A stretch of DNA of 39,764 bases. Origin: Arenimonas sp. GTDB lineage: Bacteria; Pseudomonadota; Gammaproteobacteria; Xanthomonadales; Xanthomonadaceae. The position numbers were made by a program, and so were the translations under genes. The stretch covers positions 1-39,764 of the forward strand of contig NZ_JALHQI010000023.1 in the NCBI RefSeq assembly GCF_022842045.1, read 5' to 3'. Under the pieces are notes generated by a model. That model made no database searches. It was not told where the DNA came from and worked only from the letters and a program-made list of their open reading frames with translations. Shown piece by piece: positions 1 through 9,830 of this stretch. Each line of letters opens with the position of its first letter. The stretch's first letter is position 1.

Positions 1-506
1 TGCCGTCCGGCGCCCCGGTCGCGACCGCGCCTCCCGCGCGGCCCGCAGCTTCCTCCTCGCCTGCCGCTGCCGGCACGGTGCAAGGCACGCCCGTGGTCGT
101 GCCATCCGCGCCGGTCGTGCCGGCCACGGTCAGCGCCGCCGGCTGGCGCTGGCCCACGCGGGGCCAGCTGATCGGCCGCTTCGCCGCGGGCGACCCGAAG
201 CGCCAGGGCATTGACATCGCCGGCACCGCCGGCCAGCCGGTGCTGGCCGCCGCCGATGGCGTGGTGGTGTATTCCGGCGCGGGCCTGGTCGGCTACGGCG
301 AGCTGATCATCGTCAAGCACAGCGACGAATGGCTCTCGGCCTACGCGCACAACCGCCAGCGCCTGGTGGGCGAGGGCACCGCGGTCACCGCCGGCCAGCA
401 GATTGCCGAACTCGGCCGCAGCGGCACCAGCCGCGACATGCTCCACTTCGAGATCCGCCGCAACGGCAAGCCCGTCGACCCGCTCACCGTCCTGCCGCCG
501 CTCTGA
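1..506 (+). CDS. nlpD: NlpD-type LytM/M23 domain protein, C-terminal part (5' end outside window)
   Basis: The frame is open from base 3 to a TGA at 504-506, so this is the 3' part of a longer gene. A Pro/Ala-rich linker is followed by a LytM (M23) fold: GIDIAG, PVLAAADGVVVYSG, GYGELIIVKH, LSAYAHN, GQQIAELGRSG and LHFEIRRNGKPVDP. Active M23 peptidases have HxxxD and HxH zinc motifs. Here the first is R-Q-G-I-D, with His replaced by Arg, and the second is M-L-H, with the first His replaced by Met. This degenerate site is the pattern of NlpD/EnvC, which do not cut peptidoglycan but activate the septal amidases AmiA/B/C in the periplasm. The NlpD name is an inference because the lipoprotein signal and LysM domain lie outside the window. 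The gene converges on the minus-strand genes that follow, 5 bp away. Confidence 0.8.
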   Translation, partial: PSGAPVATAPPARPAASSSPAAAGTVQGTPVVVPSAPVVPATVSAAGWRWPTRGQLIGRFAAGDPKRQGIDIAGTAGQPVLAAADGVVVYSGAGLVGYGELIIVKHSDEWLSAYAHNRQRLVGEGTAVTAGQQIAELGRSGTSRDMLHFEIRRNGKPVDPLTVLPPL

Positions 507-511
507 CCCGC

Positions 512-886
512 TTAGCCGGGGACGAGGAAGGCGGCGACGACCTTGCGGCCTTCGGTGGCCAGGACGTTGAAGGTGCGGGCGGCGGCGGCGCTGTCCATCA
601 CCTCGATGCCGATGCCGCGGGTGAGCAGGGCGGCCATGACGGCAGGCGCGGGGAAGCGCTGGCGGGGACCGGTGCCCAGCAGCACCAGCGCCGGCTGCAG
701 CGCCAGTACCGCGTCCATGTCCTGCGGCTGCAGCTCGTCCACGGACGCGGGGCGCCAGTCCTGGACCAGCTGGTTCGGGGTCAGCACGAAGCTGGTGCCA
801 AGGGTTTCCTGGTTCACCAGCACGCCGGCGGGGCTGATGCCGCGCAGGACGTAGATGAAATCGGGATTTTCCTGGGAAAGCTGCAC
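512..886 (-). CDS. Mth938-like domain protein (DUF498)
   Basis: A 124-residue protein of the Mth938-like family, small cytoplasmic proteins of unknown biochemical role related to human NDUFAF3. Family signs are the [17 protein letters not shown] stretch, the [16 protein letters not shown] core and the closing [30 protein letters not shown]. The start is a GTG at 884-886. No upstream in-frame ATG, GTG or TTG was seen in the few codons I checked, so the N-terminus is slightly uncertain. It lies 13 bp downstream of yhbY on the same strand and is probably co-transcribed with it. No function is assigned beyond the family name. Confidence 0.8.
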   Translation of the reverse strand: MQLSQENPDFIYVLRGISPAGVLVNQETLGTSFVLTPNQLVQDWRPASVDELQPQDMDAVLALQPALVLLGTGPRQRFPAPAVMAALLTRGIGIEVMDSAAAARTFNVLATEGRKVVAAFLVPG

Positions 887-899
887 GTGGGCGGCGGGC

Positions 900-1205
900 T
901 CAGGCCTTGGGCAGGACGATCAGCGGGTTGTCCTGGCTGCGGCGATACAGCACGGCCATGTTGCCGATGCGCGCGACCAGGGCCGCGTCGGCGCGGGTGC
1001 AAAGTTCGGCGATCCACTCGTCGCGCAGCTCGCGGTCGCCCGCGGCCACGTGCACCTTGATCAGCTCGTGCCGCTCGATGGCCAGGCCGGTCTCGGCGAC
1101 CAAGTTGTCGGTGATGCCCTTGGCGCCGACCAGGATCACCGGCTTGAGGTCGTGGGCCAGGCCGCGCAGGTAACGCTTCTGGGGGTTGCTGAGGGCGGCG
1201 GCCAT
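900..1205 (-). CDS. yhbY: YhbY family RNA-binding protein (CRM domain)
   Basis: This 101-residue protein is almost entirely one CRS1-YhbY (CRM) domain, the usual length for bacterial YhbY. It begins [21 protein letters not shown] and has the GxxG loop GAKG expected of the RNA-binding surface, followed by [12 protein letters not shown]. coli YhbY associates with pre-50S ribosomal particles, so a role in ribosome assembly is the family inference. The gene is divergent from rlmE, another 50S maturation factor, across about 80 bp that must hold both promoters. Confidence 0.9.
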   Translation of the reverse strand: MAAALSNPQKRYLRGLAHDLKPVILVGAKGITDNLVAETGLAIERHELIKVHVAAGDRELRDEWIAELCTRADAALVARIGNMAVLYRRSQDNPLIVLPKA

Positions 1206-1239
1206 GACATTCCGGACGGGTTCGAAAGGGGGCGTAGGG

Positions 1240-1245
1240 TATCAT
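1240..1245 (+). promoter_or_regulatory. possible -10 box for rlmE-ftsH-folP
   Basis: TATCAT lies in the 81-bp divergent region between yhbY and rlmE, about 40 bp before the rlmE start. It is the only good sigma70-like -10 hexamer there on the plus strand, but no convincing -35 lies 17 bp upstream. Confidence 0.3.
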
Positions 1246-1286
1246 GGCGGCCACTTCCTACTCCCCAAGGGCCGCCCGGCCGACCC

Positions 1287-1915
1287 ATGGCACGCAGCAA
1301 AAGCAGCCCACGCTGGCTCCAGGAACACTTCGCCGACCCCTTCGTGAAGAAGGCCCAGGCGGAGGGCATGCGTTCGCGGGCGGCCTACAAGCTCGAGGAG
1401 CTGATCGAGCGCGACCGACTGCTCAAGCCCGGCATGGTGGTGGTGGACCTCGGCGCCGCCCCCGGCGGCTGGTCCCAGGTGGTGCGCCGCGACCTCGGCG
1501 ACAAGGGCCGGGTGATCGCGCTCGACATCCTCGACATGCCCCCGATCGCCGGGGTCGAGTTCATTCACGGCGATTTCAGAGAGGACGGGCCATTGTCCCA
1601 GCTGGAATCCCTGCTCGGCGGCAAGCCGGTGGACCTTGTCCTTTCCGACATGGCCCCCAACATGACGGGTGTGGATACCGTGGACCAGGCCCGGGCGATG
1701 TACTTGTCCGAACTGGCCCGTGATTTCGCGGAAAGCCACTTGAAGGTGGGCGGCAACTTCCTGATCAAGCTGTTCCAGGGCGAAGGCTTCGATGCCTACG
1801 TCAAGGATCTCAGGACCCGCTACGACAAGCTGGTGATCCGCAAGCCGGCGGCCTCCCGCCGCCGATCGAACGAAGTCTATGCGCTGGCATTGGGCAAGCG
1901 CCGAGGAAGCAGCAA

Positions 1916-1919
<4 letters not shown>
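1287..1919 (+). CDS. rlmE: 23S rRNA (uridine-2'-O-)-methyltransferase RlmE
   Basis: RlmE (FtsJ/RrmJ) methylates the 2'-O of U2552 in the A-loop of 23S rRNA using S-adenosylmethionine, late in 50S assembly. The ATG at 1287 gives 210 residues, matching the E. coli protein (209). The frame is open further upstream, but that part overlaps the divergent yhbY region and has no family similarity. Visible elements are the SAM-binding motif [13 protein letters not shown] (about 52-64) and the K-D-K-E catalytic set: K35 (AAYKLEE), D121 (SDMAPN), K161 (IKLFQG) and E196 (NEVYAL). Its stop overlaps the ftsH start (ATGA), which implies translational coupling, as in the E. coli rlmE-ftsH operon. Confidence 0.96.
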
Positions 1920-3826
<1,907 letters not shown>

Positions 3827-3832
3827 TAGATC

Positions 3833-4729
3833 ATGTTTGACCTGACGCCGCAGCTTGATTGCGCCGGCCGCCTGCTCAAGCTCGACCGCCCGCGGGTCAT
3901 GGGCATCGTCAACGTCACGCCCGATTCGTTCTCCGACGGCGGCCAGCACGCCGACGTCGAGGCCGCGGTCGCGCACGGCCTGAAGCTGGCGCAAGAGGGC
4001 GCCGACCTGCTCGACGTTGGCGGCGAATCCACCCGCCCCGGCGCCACGCCGGTGTCGCTCGAGGACGAGCTTCGCCGCGTCATTCCCGTCATCGAGCGCC
4101 TGGCCCGCGAGACGGCGCTGCCGGTCTCGGTGGACACCTCCAAGCCCGAGGTGATGCGCGCCGCGGTCGCGGCCGGCGCCGGTCTCATCAACGACGTGTA
4201 CGCGCTGCGCCGCGAGGGCGCGCTCGACGCCGCCGCCGCGCTGGGCGTGCCGGTGGTGCTGATGCACATGCAGGGCGAGCCCGGCGGCATGCAGGCCGCG
4301 CCGCATTACGACGACGTGGTCGGCGAGGTGCACCGTTTCCTGGCCGAGCGCATCTTCGCCTGCGAGATGGCCGGCATCCCGAAGTCGCGGATCGTGCTCG
4401 ACCCGGGCTACGGCTTCGGCAAGACCACCGACCACAACTTCCTGCTGCTGCGCCAGCAGGCCCGCCTGCTCGACCTGGGCCTGCCGCTGCTGGCCGGCCT
4501 GTCGCGCAAGCGCAGCCTGGGCGAAGTGACCGGCCGCGAGCTGGGCGAGCGCCTGCACGCCTCGGTGGCCGCGGCGGTGCTGGCGGCGGAGTACGGTGCG
4601 CGCATCCTGCGCGTGCACGACGTCGCCGCCACCGTCGATGCCGTCAAGGTCTGGTCGGCGGTGGCCGCGCATCCGGCCCCGAAACCGGCGGCCGCCAAGG
4701 CCACGATCCGCTGGCCGGACGAAGACTAG
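3833..4729 (+). CDS. folP: dihydropteroate synthase
   Basis: DHPS condenses p-aminobenzoate with 6-hydroxymethyl-7,8-dihydropterin diphosphate to give dihydropteroate in folate synthesis, and is the sulfonamide target. The 298-residue protein shows the ordered TIM-barrel motifs VMGIVNVTPDSFSDGG, DVGGESTRPG, SVDTSKPEVM, LINDVYA, DPGYGFGKT and AGLSRKR. A short Ala/Pro-rich C-terminal tail extends past the usual end. It is the third gene of rlmE-ftsH-folP. The glmM gene that follows folP in E. coli is absent; a convergent alkB comes next. Confidence 0.97.
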   Translation: MFDLTPQLDCAGRLLKLDRPRVMGIVNVTPDSFSDGGQHADVEAAVAHGLKLAQEGADLLDVGGESTRPGATPVSLEDELRRVIPVIERLARETALPVSVDTSKPEVMRAAVAAGAGLINDVYALRREGALDAAAALGVPVVLMHMQGEPGGMQAAPHYDDVVGEVHRFLAERIFACEMAGIPKSRIVLDPGYGFGKTTDHNFLLLRQQARLLDLGLPLLAGLSRKRSLGEVTGRELGERLHASVAAAVLAAEYGARILRVHDVAATVDAVKVWSAVAAHPAPKPAAAKATIRWPDED

Positions 4730-4793
4730 TCACACGCTGGTCATGATTTGACCAACCCGGTTGACACCCGCGCCCCGCGGGCCTCGCGTGAAT

Positions 4794-4839
4794 CCGTCCA
4801 CAGGACTTCTCCCACACTTGTCCACAGGCAGTGTGGACA
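4794..4839. repeat. clustered GTCCACA motifs with an 8-bp hairpin in the folP/alkB gap
   Basis: The 119-bp convergent gap between folP and alkB holds three copies of GTCCACA, two on the plus strand and one on the minus strand, within about 45 bp. The copy at 4818-4826 reads TTGTCCACA, one base from the DnaA box TTATCCACA. The last two copies form a perfect 8-bp inverted repeat (4819-4826 with 4832-4839) with a 5-nt loop. There is no T-run on either strand, so terminator function is doubtful. It may be a weak bidirectional terminator or a small protein-binding cluster. Confidence 0.5.
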
Positions 4840-4848
4840 TCGCCGGCC

Positions 4849-5925
4849 TCAGCCGGCGGCGGCCCGGCGGAAGGCCTGCACCCGCGGATCGATGACGCGG
4901 TGCCACAGCGGCGGCACCAGGGCCAGCACGAACATCGACGAATAGCCCCCCGGCAGCTGCGGGCTGTCGGGATGGTGGCGCAGGATGGCGTAGCGGCGCT
5001 TGGGGAAGGCATGGTGGTCGGAGTGGCGCTGCAGCTGGAACAGCAGCAGGTTCGACAGCGCGTAGTCGGAGTTCCAGCTGTGCAGGTGGGTGGTGCGTTC
5101 GTAGCGCCCGTCGGCGCCGCGCTGGCGCTCGAGCCCGTAATGCTCGATGTAGTTGATGATTTCCAGCGACCCGGCCGCGAACAGCCCCTGAAGCAGGAAG
5201 AAGGCCAGCCCCACCGGCCCCAGCCACAGCGCGAACGCCGCGGCGAAGCCCAGCCACAGCACGCTCCAGCCGATCATCTCGTTGCGCCAGTGCAGCGCCG
5301 GCAGCCCCAGGCCGCGCAGTCGCCGCGCCTCCAGCCGCCACGCGTTGAGCGTGTTGCGCCACATCGCCCGCGGCAGGAAATGCCACAGCGACTGCCCGAA
5401 GCGCGCGCTGGACGCATCCTCGGGCGTGGACACGTGCACGTGGTGCCCGCGCAGGTGCTCGATCTTGAAGCCGTGGTAGCCGACGCTGGCCAGCAGCACG
5501 CCGCCGACGAAGGGCTCGAGCCAGCCGTCCTTGTGCACCAGCTCGTGCGCGGTGTTGATGGCCAGGATGCCGCCGACGATGCCCTGGGACAGCAGCCAGC
5601 CGGCCACGCCGGCCGGCCCGAAGCCCGCGTTCGCGAACCAGTGCGCCGACCAGGCCAGCAGCGCCAGCTGCACCGGCAGGCAGGCCAGGGTCAGCGCCTT
5701 GAACCAGGGCCGCAGCGCCAGTTCGCGCTCGCGTTCGGCCGGCACGTTCACCGGGTCGTGGCCCAGCGCGTAGTCGGCCGCGGGCAGCAACACGAACAGG
5801 AAGAAGAGCGGGAACCAAGCCATCAGGTCGGGCCGGCCGCTGGCCACGCCCAGCCAGGCCGCCGCCGGCATCAGCGCCGGCACCAGGAACACGAGCAGGA
5901 AGGCGAGGGCCTTGGTGCGTGACAT
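4849..5925 (-). CDS. alkB: alkane 1-monooxygenase (AlkB type)
   Basis: Integral-membrane non-heme di-iron hydroxylase, predicted to oxidise medium- to long-chain n-alkanes to 1-alkanols with electrons from rubredoxin. From the ATG at 5923-5925, preceded by a GGGAG ribosome site, the protein has 358 residues with about six membrane segments. All AlkB hallmark boxes are present: HELVHK, EHLRGHH, the AlkB-specific NYIEHYGL, and LQRHSDHHAF, plus HLHSWNSD. The NYxEHYG box separates AlkB from the related xylene monooxygenases and fatty-acid desaturases. One small departure is that the second box continues VHVSTPEDA where many AlkBs have DP. No rubredoxin, rubredoxin reductase or alkS-type regulator is nearby, so electron partners must be encoded elsewhere. 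It sits convergent to folP and divergent from miaA, as an accessory gene in a housekeeping block. Confidence 0.93.
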   Translation of the reverse strand: MSRTKALAFLLVFLVPALMPAAAWLGVASGRPDLMAWFPLFFLFVLLPAADYALGHDPVNVPAERERELALRPWFKALTLACLPVQLALLAWSAHWFANAGFGPAGVAGWLLSQGIVGGILAINTAHELVHKDGWLEPFVGGVLLASVGYHGFKIEHLRGHHVHVSTPEDASSARFGQSLWHFLPRAMWRNTLNAWRLEARRLRGLGLPALHWRNEMIGWSVLWLGFAAAFALWLGPVGLAFFLLQGLFAAGSLEIINYIEHYGLERQRGADGRYERTTHLHSWNSDYALSNLLLFQLQRHSDHHAFPKRRYAILRHHPDSPQLPGGYSSMFVLALVPPLWHRVIDPRVQAFRRAAAG

Positions 5926-6022
5926 GGTCGCTCCCGGGAGTCTGCGCCCAGCATAGGCCAGCGGCGGCCGGCGCGCACCGGGCAGGCTAAGCTTGCCGTC
6001 CCCGCCGACGGAACCGCCGCGC

Positions 6023-6961
6023 TTGCACGACACCCGCCCGCTTGCCATCGCCCTGATGGGCCCGACCGCCTCGGGCAAGACCGCGCTGGCGCTGGACTGG
6101 GCCGCGCGGCTGGACACCGAGGTGGTGAGCGTGGATTCGGCCCTGGTCTATCGCGGGCTGGACATCGGCGCGGCCAAGCCCACGGCCGGCGAGCTAGCCC
6201 GGGTCCGCCACCACCTGGTGGACGTGCGCGATCCGCACGAGATTTTCTCGGCCGCCGACTTCGCCCGCGAGGCGCTGCCGCCGATGCAGGCCCTGGCCGC
6301 GCGCGGCCGCGTGCCGCTGCTGGTCGGTGGCACCGGGCTTTACTTCAGCGCGCTGCTCGAGGGCCTCTCCGACCTGCCCACCGCCGACCCGGCCCGGCGC
6401 GCGGCCATTGCCGACGAGGCCGCCGAGCGCGGCTGGCCGGCGCTGCATGCCGAGATGGCCGCGGCCGATCCCGCCGCCGGTCGCCGCATCCAGCCGCAGG
6501 ACGCGCAGCGCATCACCCGCGCGCTGGAGGTGTTCCGCCTGACCGGCCGGCCGATCAGCGCCTGGCAGGCCGAGCACGCGCCCCGTCGCTTCCCCTTCCG
6601 CGTGCTGAAGCTGGTGCTGGCCCCGGCCGACCGCGCGGTGCTGCACGAACGCATCACCCGCCGCTTCGACCTGATGCTCGCCGCCGGCTTCCTCGACGAA
6701 GTGCGCAGCCTCAAGGCGGATCCGCGCCTGCATCCCGACCTGCCGTCCATGCGCGCCGTGGGCTACCGCCAGGCCTGGCGCCACCTCGACGGCCTCACCG
6801 ATGCCGCGGGCTTCCGCGACGAGGCCATCGCGGCGACCCGCCAGTTGGCCAAGCGCCAGCTCACCTGGCTGCGCGGCCAGCCCGACGCGCGCTGGCTCGA
6901 CCCGGGCCGCGACCAGGCTGAACTGGAGCAGGCGCTCGCGGCCTTCATCGCCCGGCGCTGA
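6023..6961 (+). CDS. miaA: tRNA dimethylallyltransferase MiaA
   Basis: MiaA transfers a dimethylallyl group to N6 of A37 in tRNAs reading UNN codons. Motifs are the P-loop [60 protein letters not shown] and RAVGYRQAW. No ATG is available at the start. I chose the TTG at 6023 (312 residues, beginning [19 protein letters not shown]) because it matches the family length (E. coli 316). A TTG at 5993 would add ten non-conserved residues. The order miaA-hfq-hflX-hflK-hflC is the classical gammaproteobacterial superoperon. Confidence 0.95.
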   Translation: MHDTRPLAIALMGPTASGKTALALDWAARLDTEVVSVDSALVYRGLDIGAAKPTAGELARVRHHLVDVRDPHEIFSAADFAREALPPMQALAARGRVPLLVGGTGLYFSALLEGLSDLPTADPARRAAIADEAAERGWPALHAEMAAADPAAGRRIQPQDAQRITRALEVFRLTGRPISAWQAEHAPRRFPFRVLKLVLAPADRAVLHERITRRFDLMLAAGFLDEVRSLKADPRLHPDLPSMRAVGYRQAWRHLDGLTDAAGFRDEAIAATRQLAKRQLTWLRGQPDARWLDPGRDQAELEQALAAFIARR

Positions 6962-6971
6962 CGTTCACTGC

Positions 6972-6980
6972 TGGTAGAAT
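6972..6980 (+). promoter_or_regulatory. putative extended -10 promoter for hfq
   Basis: TGGTAGAAT (TGn followed by TAGAAT) lies just after the miaA stop and about 80 bp before the hfq start, in the right orientation for an hfq-proximal promoter. There is no clear -35, as expected for an extended -10 type. E. coli also has several promoters within and after miaA for hfq. Confidence 0.45.
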
Positions 6981-7058
6981 CCCGGCATTCGCGGCCACGG
7001 ACCCTTTTGGCCGCAAATCGCGCCAGCTGGCGCGCCACAACAAGAAAACGGAGTCCGT

Positions 7059-7328
7059 ATGTCCAAAGGCCAATCCCTGCAGGATCCTTTCCTGAATGCC
7101 CTGCGCCGCGAGCGCATCCCCGTGTCCATCTACCTCGTCAACGGCATCAAGCTCCAGGGCACCATCGAGAGCTTCGACCAGTTCGTCGTGCTCCTGCGCA
7201 ACACCGTCAGCCAGATGGTCTACAAGCATGCGATCTCCACCGTGGTGCCGGCGCGCAACGTGCGCGTGGGCCCGGGCGGCGGCGCCGTGGCCGGCAGCGA
7301 CGACGACGAGGCGGGCCAGGACGATTGA
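7059..7328 (+). CDS. hfq: RNA chaperone Hfq
   Basis: Hfq forms a hexameric Sm-like ring that pairs small RNAs with mRNAs. The 89-residue protein has the conserved N-terminus [29 protein letters not shown], the Sm1 strand set with Q8 and the SFDQFVVLL segment, and the Sm2 motif [10 protein letters not shown]. After residue 70 the tail is Gly-rich then acidic ([10 protein letters not shown]), shorter than in E. coli (102 aa). An ACGGAG ribosome site lies 6 bp before the ATG. hflX follows after 27 bp. Confidence 0.98.
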   Translation: MSKGQSLQDPFLNALRRERIPVSIYLVNGIKLQGTIESFDQFVVLLRNTVSQMVYKHAISTVVPARNVRVGPGGGAVAGSDDDEAGQDD

Positions 7329-7355
7329 CCGCCCCGGCACCCCGCGTGACGCCTG

Positions 7356-8672
7356 ATGTTTGAGCGCGCCCGCAAGGGCGAACGAGCCCTGCTGATCCAG
7401 CCTTACGCGCCGGGCCAGCAGGATCCCGCCCTGCTCGAGGAATTCTCGGAGCTGGCCCGGTCGGCCGGCGCCACCGTGGTCGGCACGCTCATGGCGCGCG
7501 TCGAGAAACCCAACGCCGCCTACTACATCGGCACCGGCAAGCTCGAAGAGGCGCAGTCGGCCTGCGAGGCGACCGGCGCCGACCTGGTGCTGGTGAACCA
7601 CCTGCTCACGCCCGGGCAGGAGCGCAATCTCGAGAAGGCGCTCAAACGGCGCGTCGTCGACCGCACCGGCCTGATCCTGGACATCTTCGCCCAGCGCGCC
7701 GCGACCCACGAAGGCAAGCTGCAGGTCGAACTGGCCCAGCTCAAGCACTGGGCCACGCGCCTGGTGCGTGGCTGGACCCACCTCGAGCGCCAGCGCGGCG
7801 GCGCCATCGGCCTGCGCGGCCCCGGCGAAACCCAGCTTGAGCTCGACAAGCGCATGCTGCAGAAGCGGCTCGAGTCTCTGCAGGCGCGCCTGGACAAGGT
7901 CGAGGTGCAGCGCACCCAGATGCGGCGCGCGCGCCTGCGCAACGAAGTGCCGCGCGTGGCCCTGGTGGGTTACACCAATGCCGGCAAGTCCACGCTGTTC
8001 AATGCGCTGACCGGATCCGGTGTCTATGCCGACGACCGCCTCTTCGCGACGCTGGACCCCACGGTGCGGCGCGTGGAGGGGGTGGCCCCGCTCGTGCTGT
8101 CCGACACCGTCGGCTTCGTTCGCGACCTTCCCCACGAGCTAGTGGCCGCGTTTCGATCGACCTTGGCCGAGGCCCGCGACGCCGACCTGCTGCTGCACGT
8201 GATCGACGCCGCCGATGAACTGCGCGACGAGCGCATCGGCCAGGTCGACCGGGTGCTGGAGGACATCGGCGCCGGCGACATCCCTCAGGTGCTGGTGTTC
8301 AACAAGATCGACCGGATCGAGGGCGCGACGCCGCGCCACGACCCGGAAGTGGAGGGGCGGGAGCGGATCTGGCTCTCGGCCCGCACCGGCGACGGCCTGG
8401 CGCTGCTGCGCGACCTGCTGGCCCGGCGCTTCGTCGACCGCCGTCTGTCCGGCCAGCTGCGCCTGGGGCCGGCCGACGGCCGCCTGCGCGCCCGCCTGCA
8501 CGCGCTCGGCGCAGTGAAGGCCGAGCAGGGCGACGAGTCCGGCTGGGTGCTCGACCTGGACCTGCCGCTGGCCGCGGCGGAGCGGCTGGCGGAGGAATCC
8601 GGCGGCCATCCGCTTCACGCGCTCTTGCTTGTGGCCCCCGGCGCCCCTACCTACAATCACGAAGACCACTAA
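7356..8672 (+). CDS. hflX: ribosome-associated GTPase HflX
   Basis: HflX binds the 50S subunit and splits stalled or stress-arrested 70S ribosomes. The 438-residue protein shows the HflX N-terminal domain (YYIGTGKLEE, DRTGLILDIFAQRA), the family signature GGAIGLRGPGETQLELDKR, and a coiled-coil linker. The GTPase domain has G1 GYTNAGKS at 205-212, G3 DTVGF and G4 NKID. It starts at an ATG 27 bp after hfq and stops 35 bp before hflK, within one operon. Confidence 0.97.
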   Translation: MFERARKGERALLIQPYAPGQQDPALLEEFSELARSAGATVVGTLMARVEKPNAAYYIGTGKLEEAQSACEATGADLVLVNHLLTPGQERNLEKALKRRVVDRTGLILDIFAQRAATHEGKLQVELAQLKHWATRLVRGWTHLERQRGGAIGLRGPGETQLELDKRMLQKRLESLQARLDKVEVQRTQMRRARLRNEVPRVALVGYTNAGKSTLFNALTGSGVYADDRLFATLDPTVRRVEGVAPLVLSDTVGFVRDLPHELVAAFRSTLAEARDADLLLHVIDAADELRDERIGQVDRVLEDIGAGDIPQVLVFNKIDRIEGATPRHDPEVEGRERIWLSARTGDGLALLRDLLARRFVDRRLSGQLRLGPADGRLRARLHALGAVKAEQGDESGWVLDLDLPLAAAERLAEESGGHPLHALLLVAPGAPTYNHEDH

Positions 8673-8707
8673 AGCACACCACCCCCGTGGTGCGCGACGG
8701 AGCAAGC

Positions 8708-9829
8708 ATGGCCTGGAACCAGCCTGGAAAAGGCAACCAAGATCCCTGGAAGGGGAAAGACCCCGGCAACGAGGTCGAAGCCTTCGTCAATCGCCTCAAG
8801 GGCATGTTCGGCGGCGGCGGTGGCGGCGGCCCCGGCCGCGGCGGCGCGGCGGCGGGCGGCTTCAATCCCGTGCCCTGGGCGGTCGGACTGGTCGGCATCT
8901 GGCTGGTGTTCAACAGCTTCAAGCTGATGGACGAGCGCCAGCGCGGCGTCGTGCTGCGCTTCGGCGAGTTCAACCGCATCATGACCCCGGGCCCGAACTT
9001 CAAGTGGCCGTGGCCGATCGAGTCGGTGACGATCGTTGATGCCACCCAGGTGGTCGAGCTCAGCGACCAGGTGCGCGTGCTGACCCAGGACGAGAACCTG
9101 ATCGACATCAAGTTCAACGCCCAGTACCGCCGCGACGACCCGCGGCTGTTCCTGTACGGCTCGGTCGACCCCGAGCAGACCCTGCGCGACGCCGCCGAGA
9201 GCGCCGTGCGCGAGGTCGTGGGCCGCAGCACCATGGACACGGTGTTGTTCGACCGCGCCGCGCTGGTGATCGCCTCGCAGGAGCGCCTGCAGGAGTCGCT
9301 GAACTTCTACCAGACCGGCCTCACGGTCGTGAACTTCAACCTGCAGGACGCGCGTCCGCCGGAAGAGGTGAAGGAAGCCTTCGACGACGCCATCAGCGCC
9401 CGCGAAGACAAGAACCGCATCGAGAACGAAGCCCGCGCCTACGCCAGCAAGGTGCTGCCGGAAGCCCGAGGCGTCGCGGCGCGCCTGCGCACCGAGGCCG
9501 AGGGTTACCGCGTGGCCACCATCGCCCGCGCCGAGGGTGACGCCGAGCGCTTCAGCCTGCTCGCCGCCGAGTACCGTCAGGCGCCGGAAGTGACGCGCAA
9601 GCGCCTCTACCTCGAGACCATGCAGCAGGTGATGGCCAGCAACCAGAAGGTCGTTGGCGGCAGCGACAACATCCTGTACCTGCCGATCGGCGGCACCCCG
9701 GCCCGCGCCGGCGTGCCAATGGAAGCCCCGGTCGTCCGCCTGCCGGCCACCCAGGCCGCGTCGCCCACGCCGGCCGATGCCACGCCCTCGCGCGATTCGC
9801 GCACCGAACGCCGTCCGGGAGGTCGCTGA
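8708..9829 (+). CDS. hflK: FtsH modulator subunit HflK (SPFH/band 7)
   Basis: HflK and HflC form a large periplasmic cage around FtsH and tune its protease activity. The ATG at 8708 is preceded by GGAG at 6-bp spacing and gives 373 residues with the typical N-terminus MAWNQPGKGNQDPW. A GTG 21 bp upstream is possible but lacks a comparable ribosome site. Next come a Gly-rich run (about 36-55), one membrane helix (about 60-78), the band 7/SPFH domain beginning ERQRGVVLRFGEF, and a long charged helix with DKNRIENEARAYASK. The C-terminal tail is variable. One base separates its stop from hflC. Confidence 0.97.
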   Translation: MAWNQPGKGNQDPWKGKDPGNEVEAFVNRLKGMFGGGGGGGPGRGGAAAGGFNPVPWAVGLVGIWLVFNSFKLMDERQRGVVLRFGEFNRIMTPGPNFKWPWPIESVTIVDATQVVELSDQVRVLTQDENLIDIKFNAQYRRDDPRLFLYGSVDPEQTLRDAAESAVREVVGRSTMDTVLFDRAALVIASQERLQESLNFYQTGLTVVNFNLQDARPPEEVKEAFDDAISAREDKNRIENEARAYASKVLPEARGVAARLRTEAEGYRVATIARAEGDAERFSLLAAEYRQAPEVTRKRLYLETMQQVMASNQKVVGGSDNILYLPIGGTPARAGVPMEAPVVRLPATQAASPTPADATPSRDSRTERRPGGR

Positions 9830-9830
9830 G

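Noticed and set aside
855..1286. A 144-codon N-terminal extension of RlmE
   Set aside because: It overlaps yhbY on the other strand and has no RlmE similarity. The ATG at 1287 gives the standard length.
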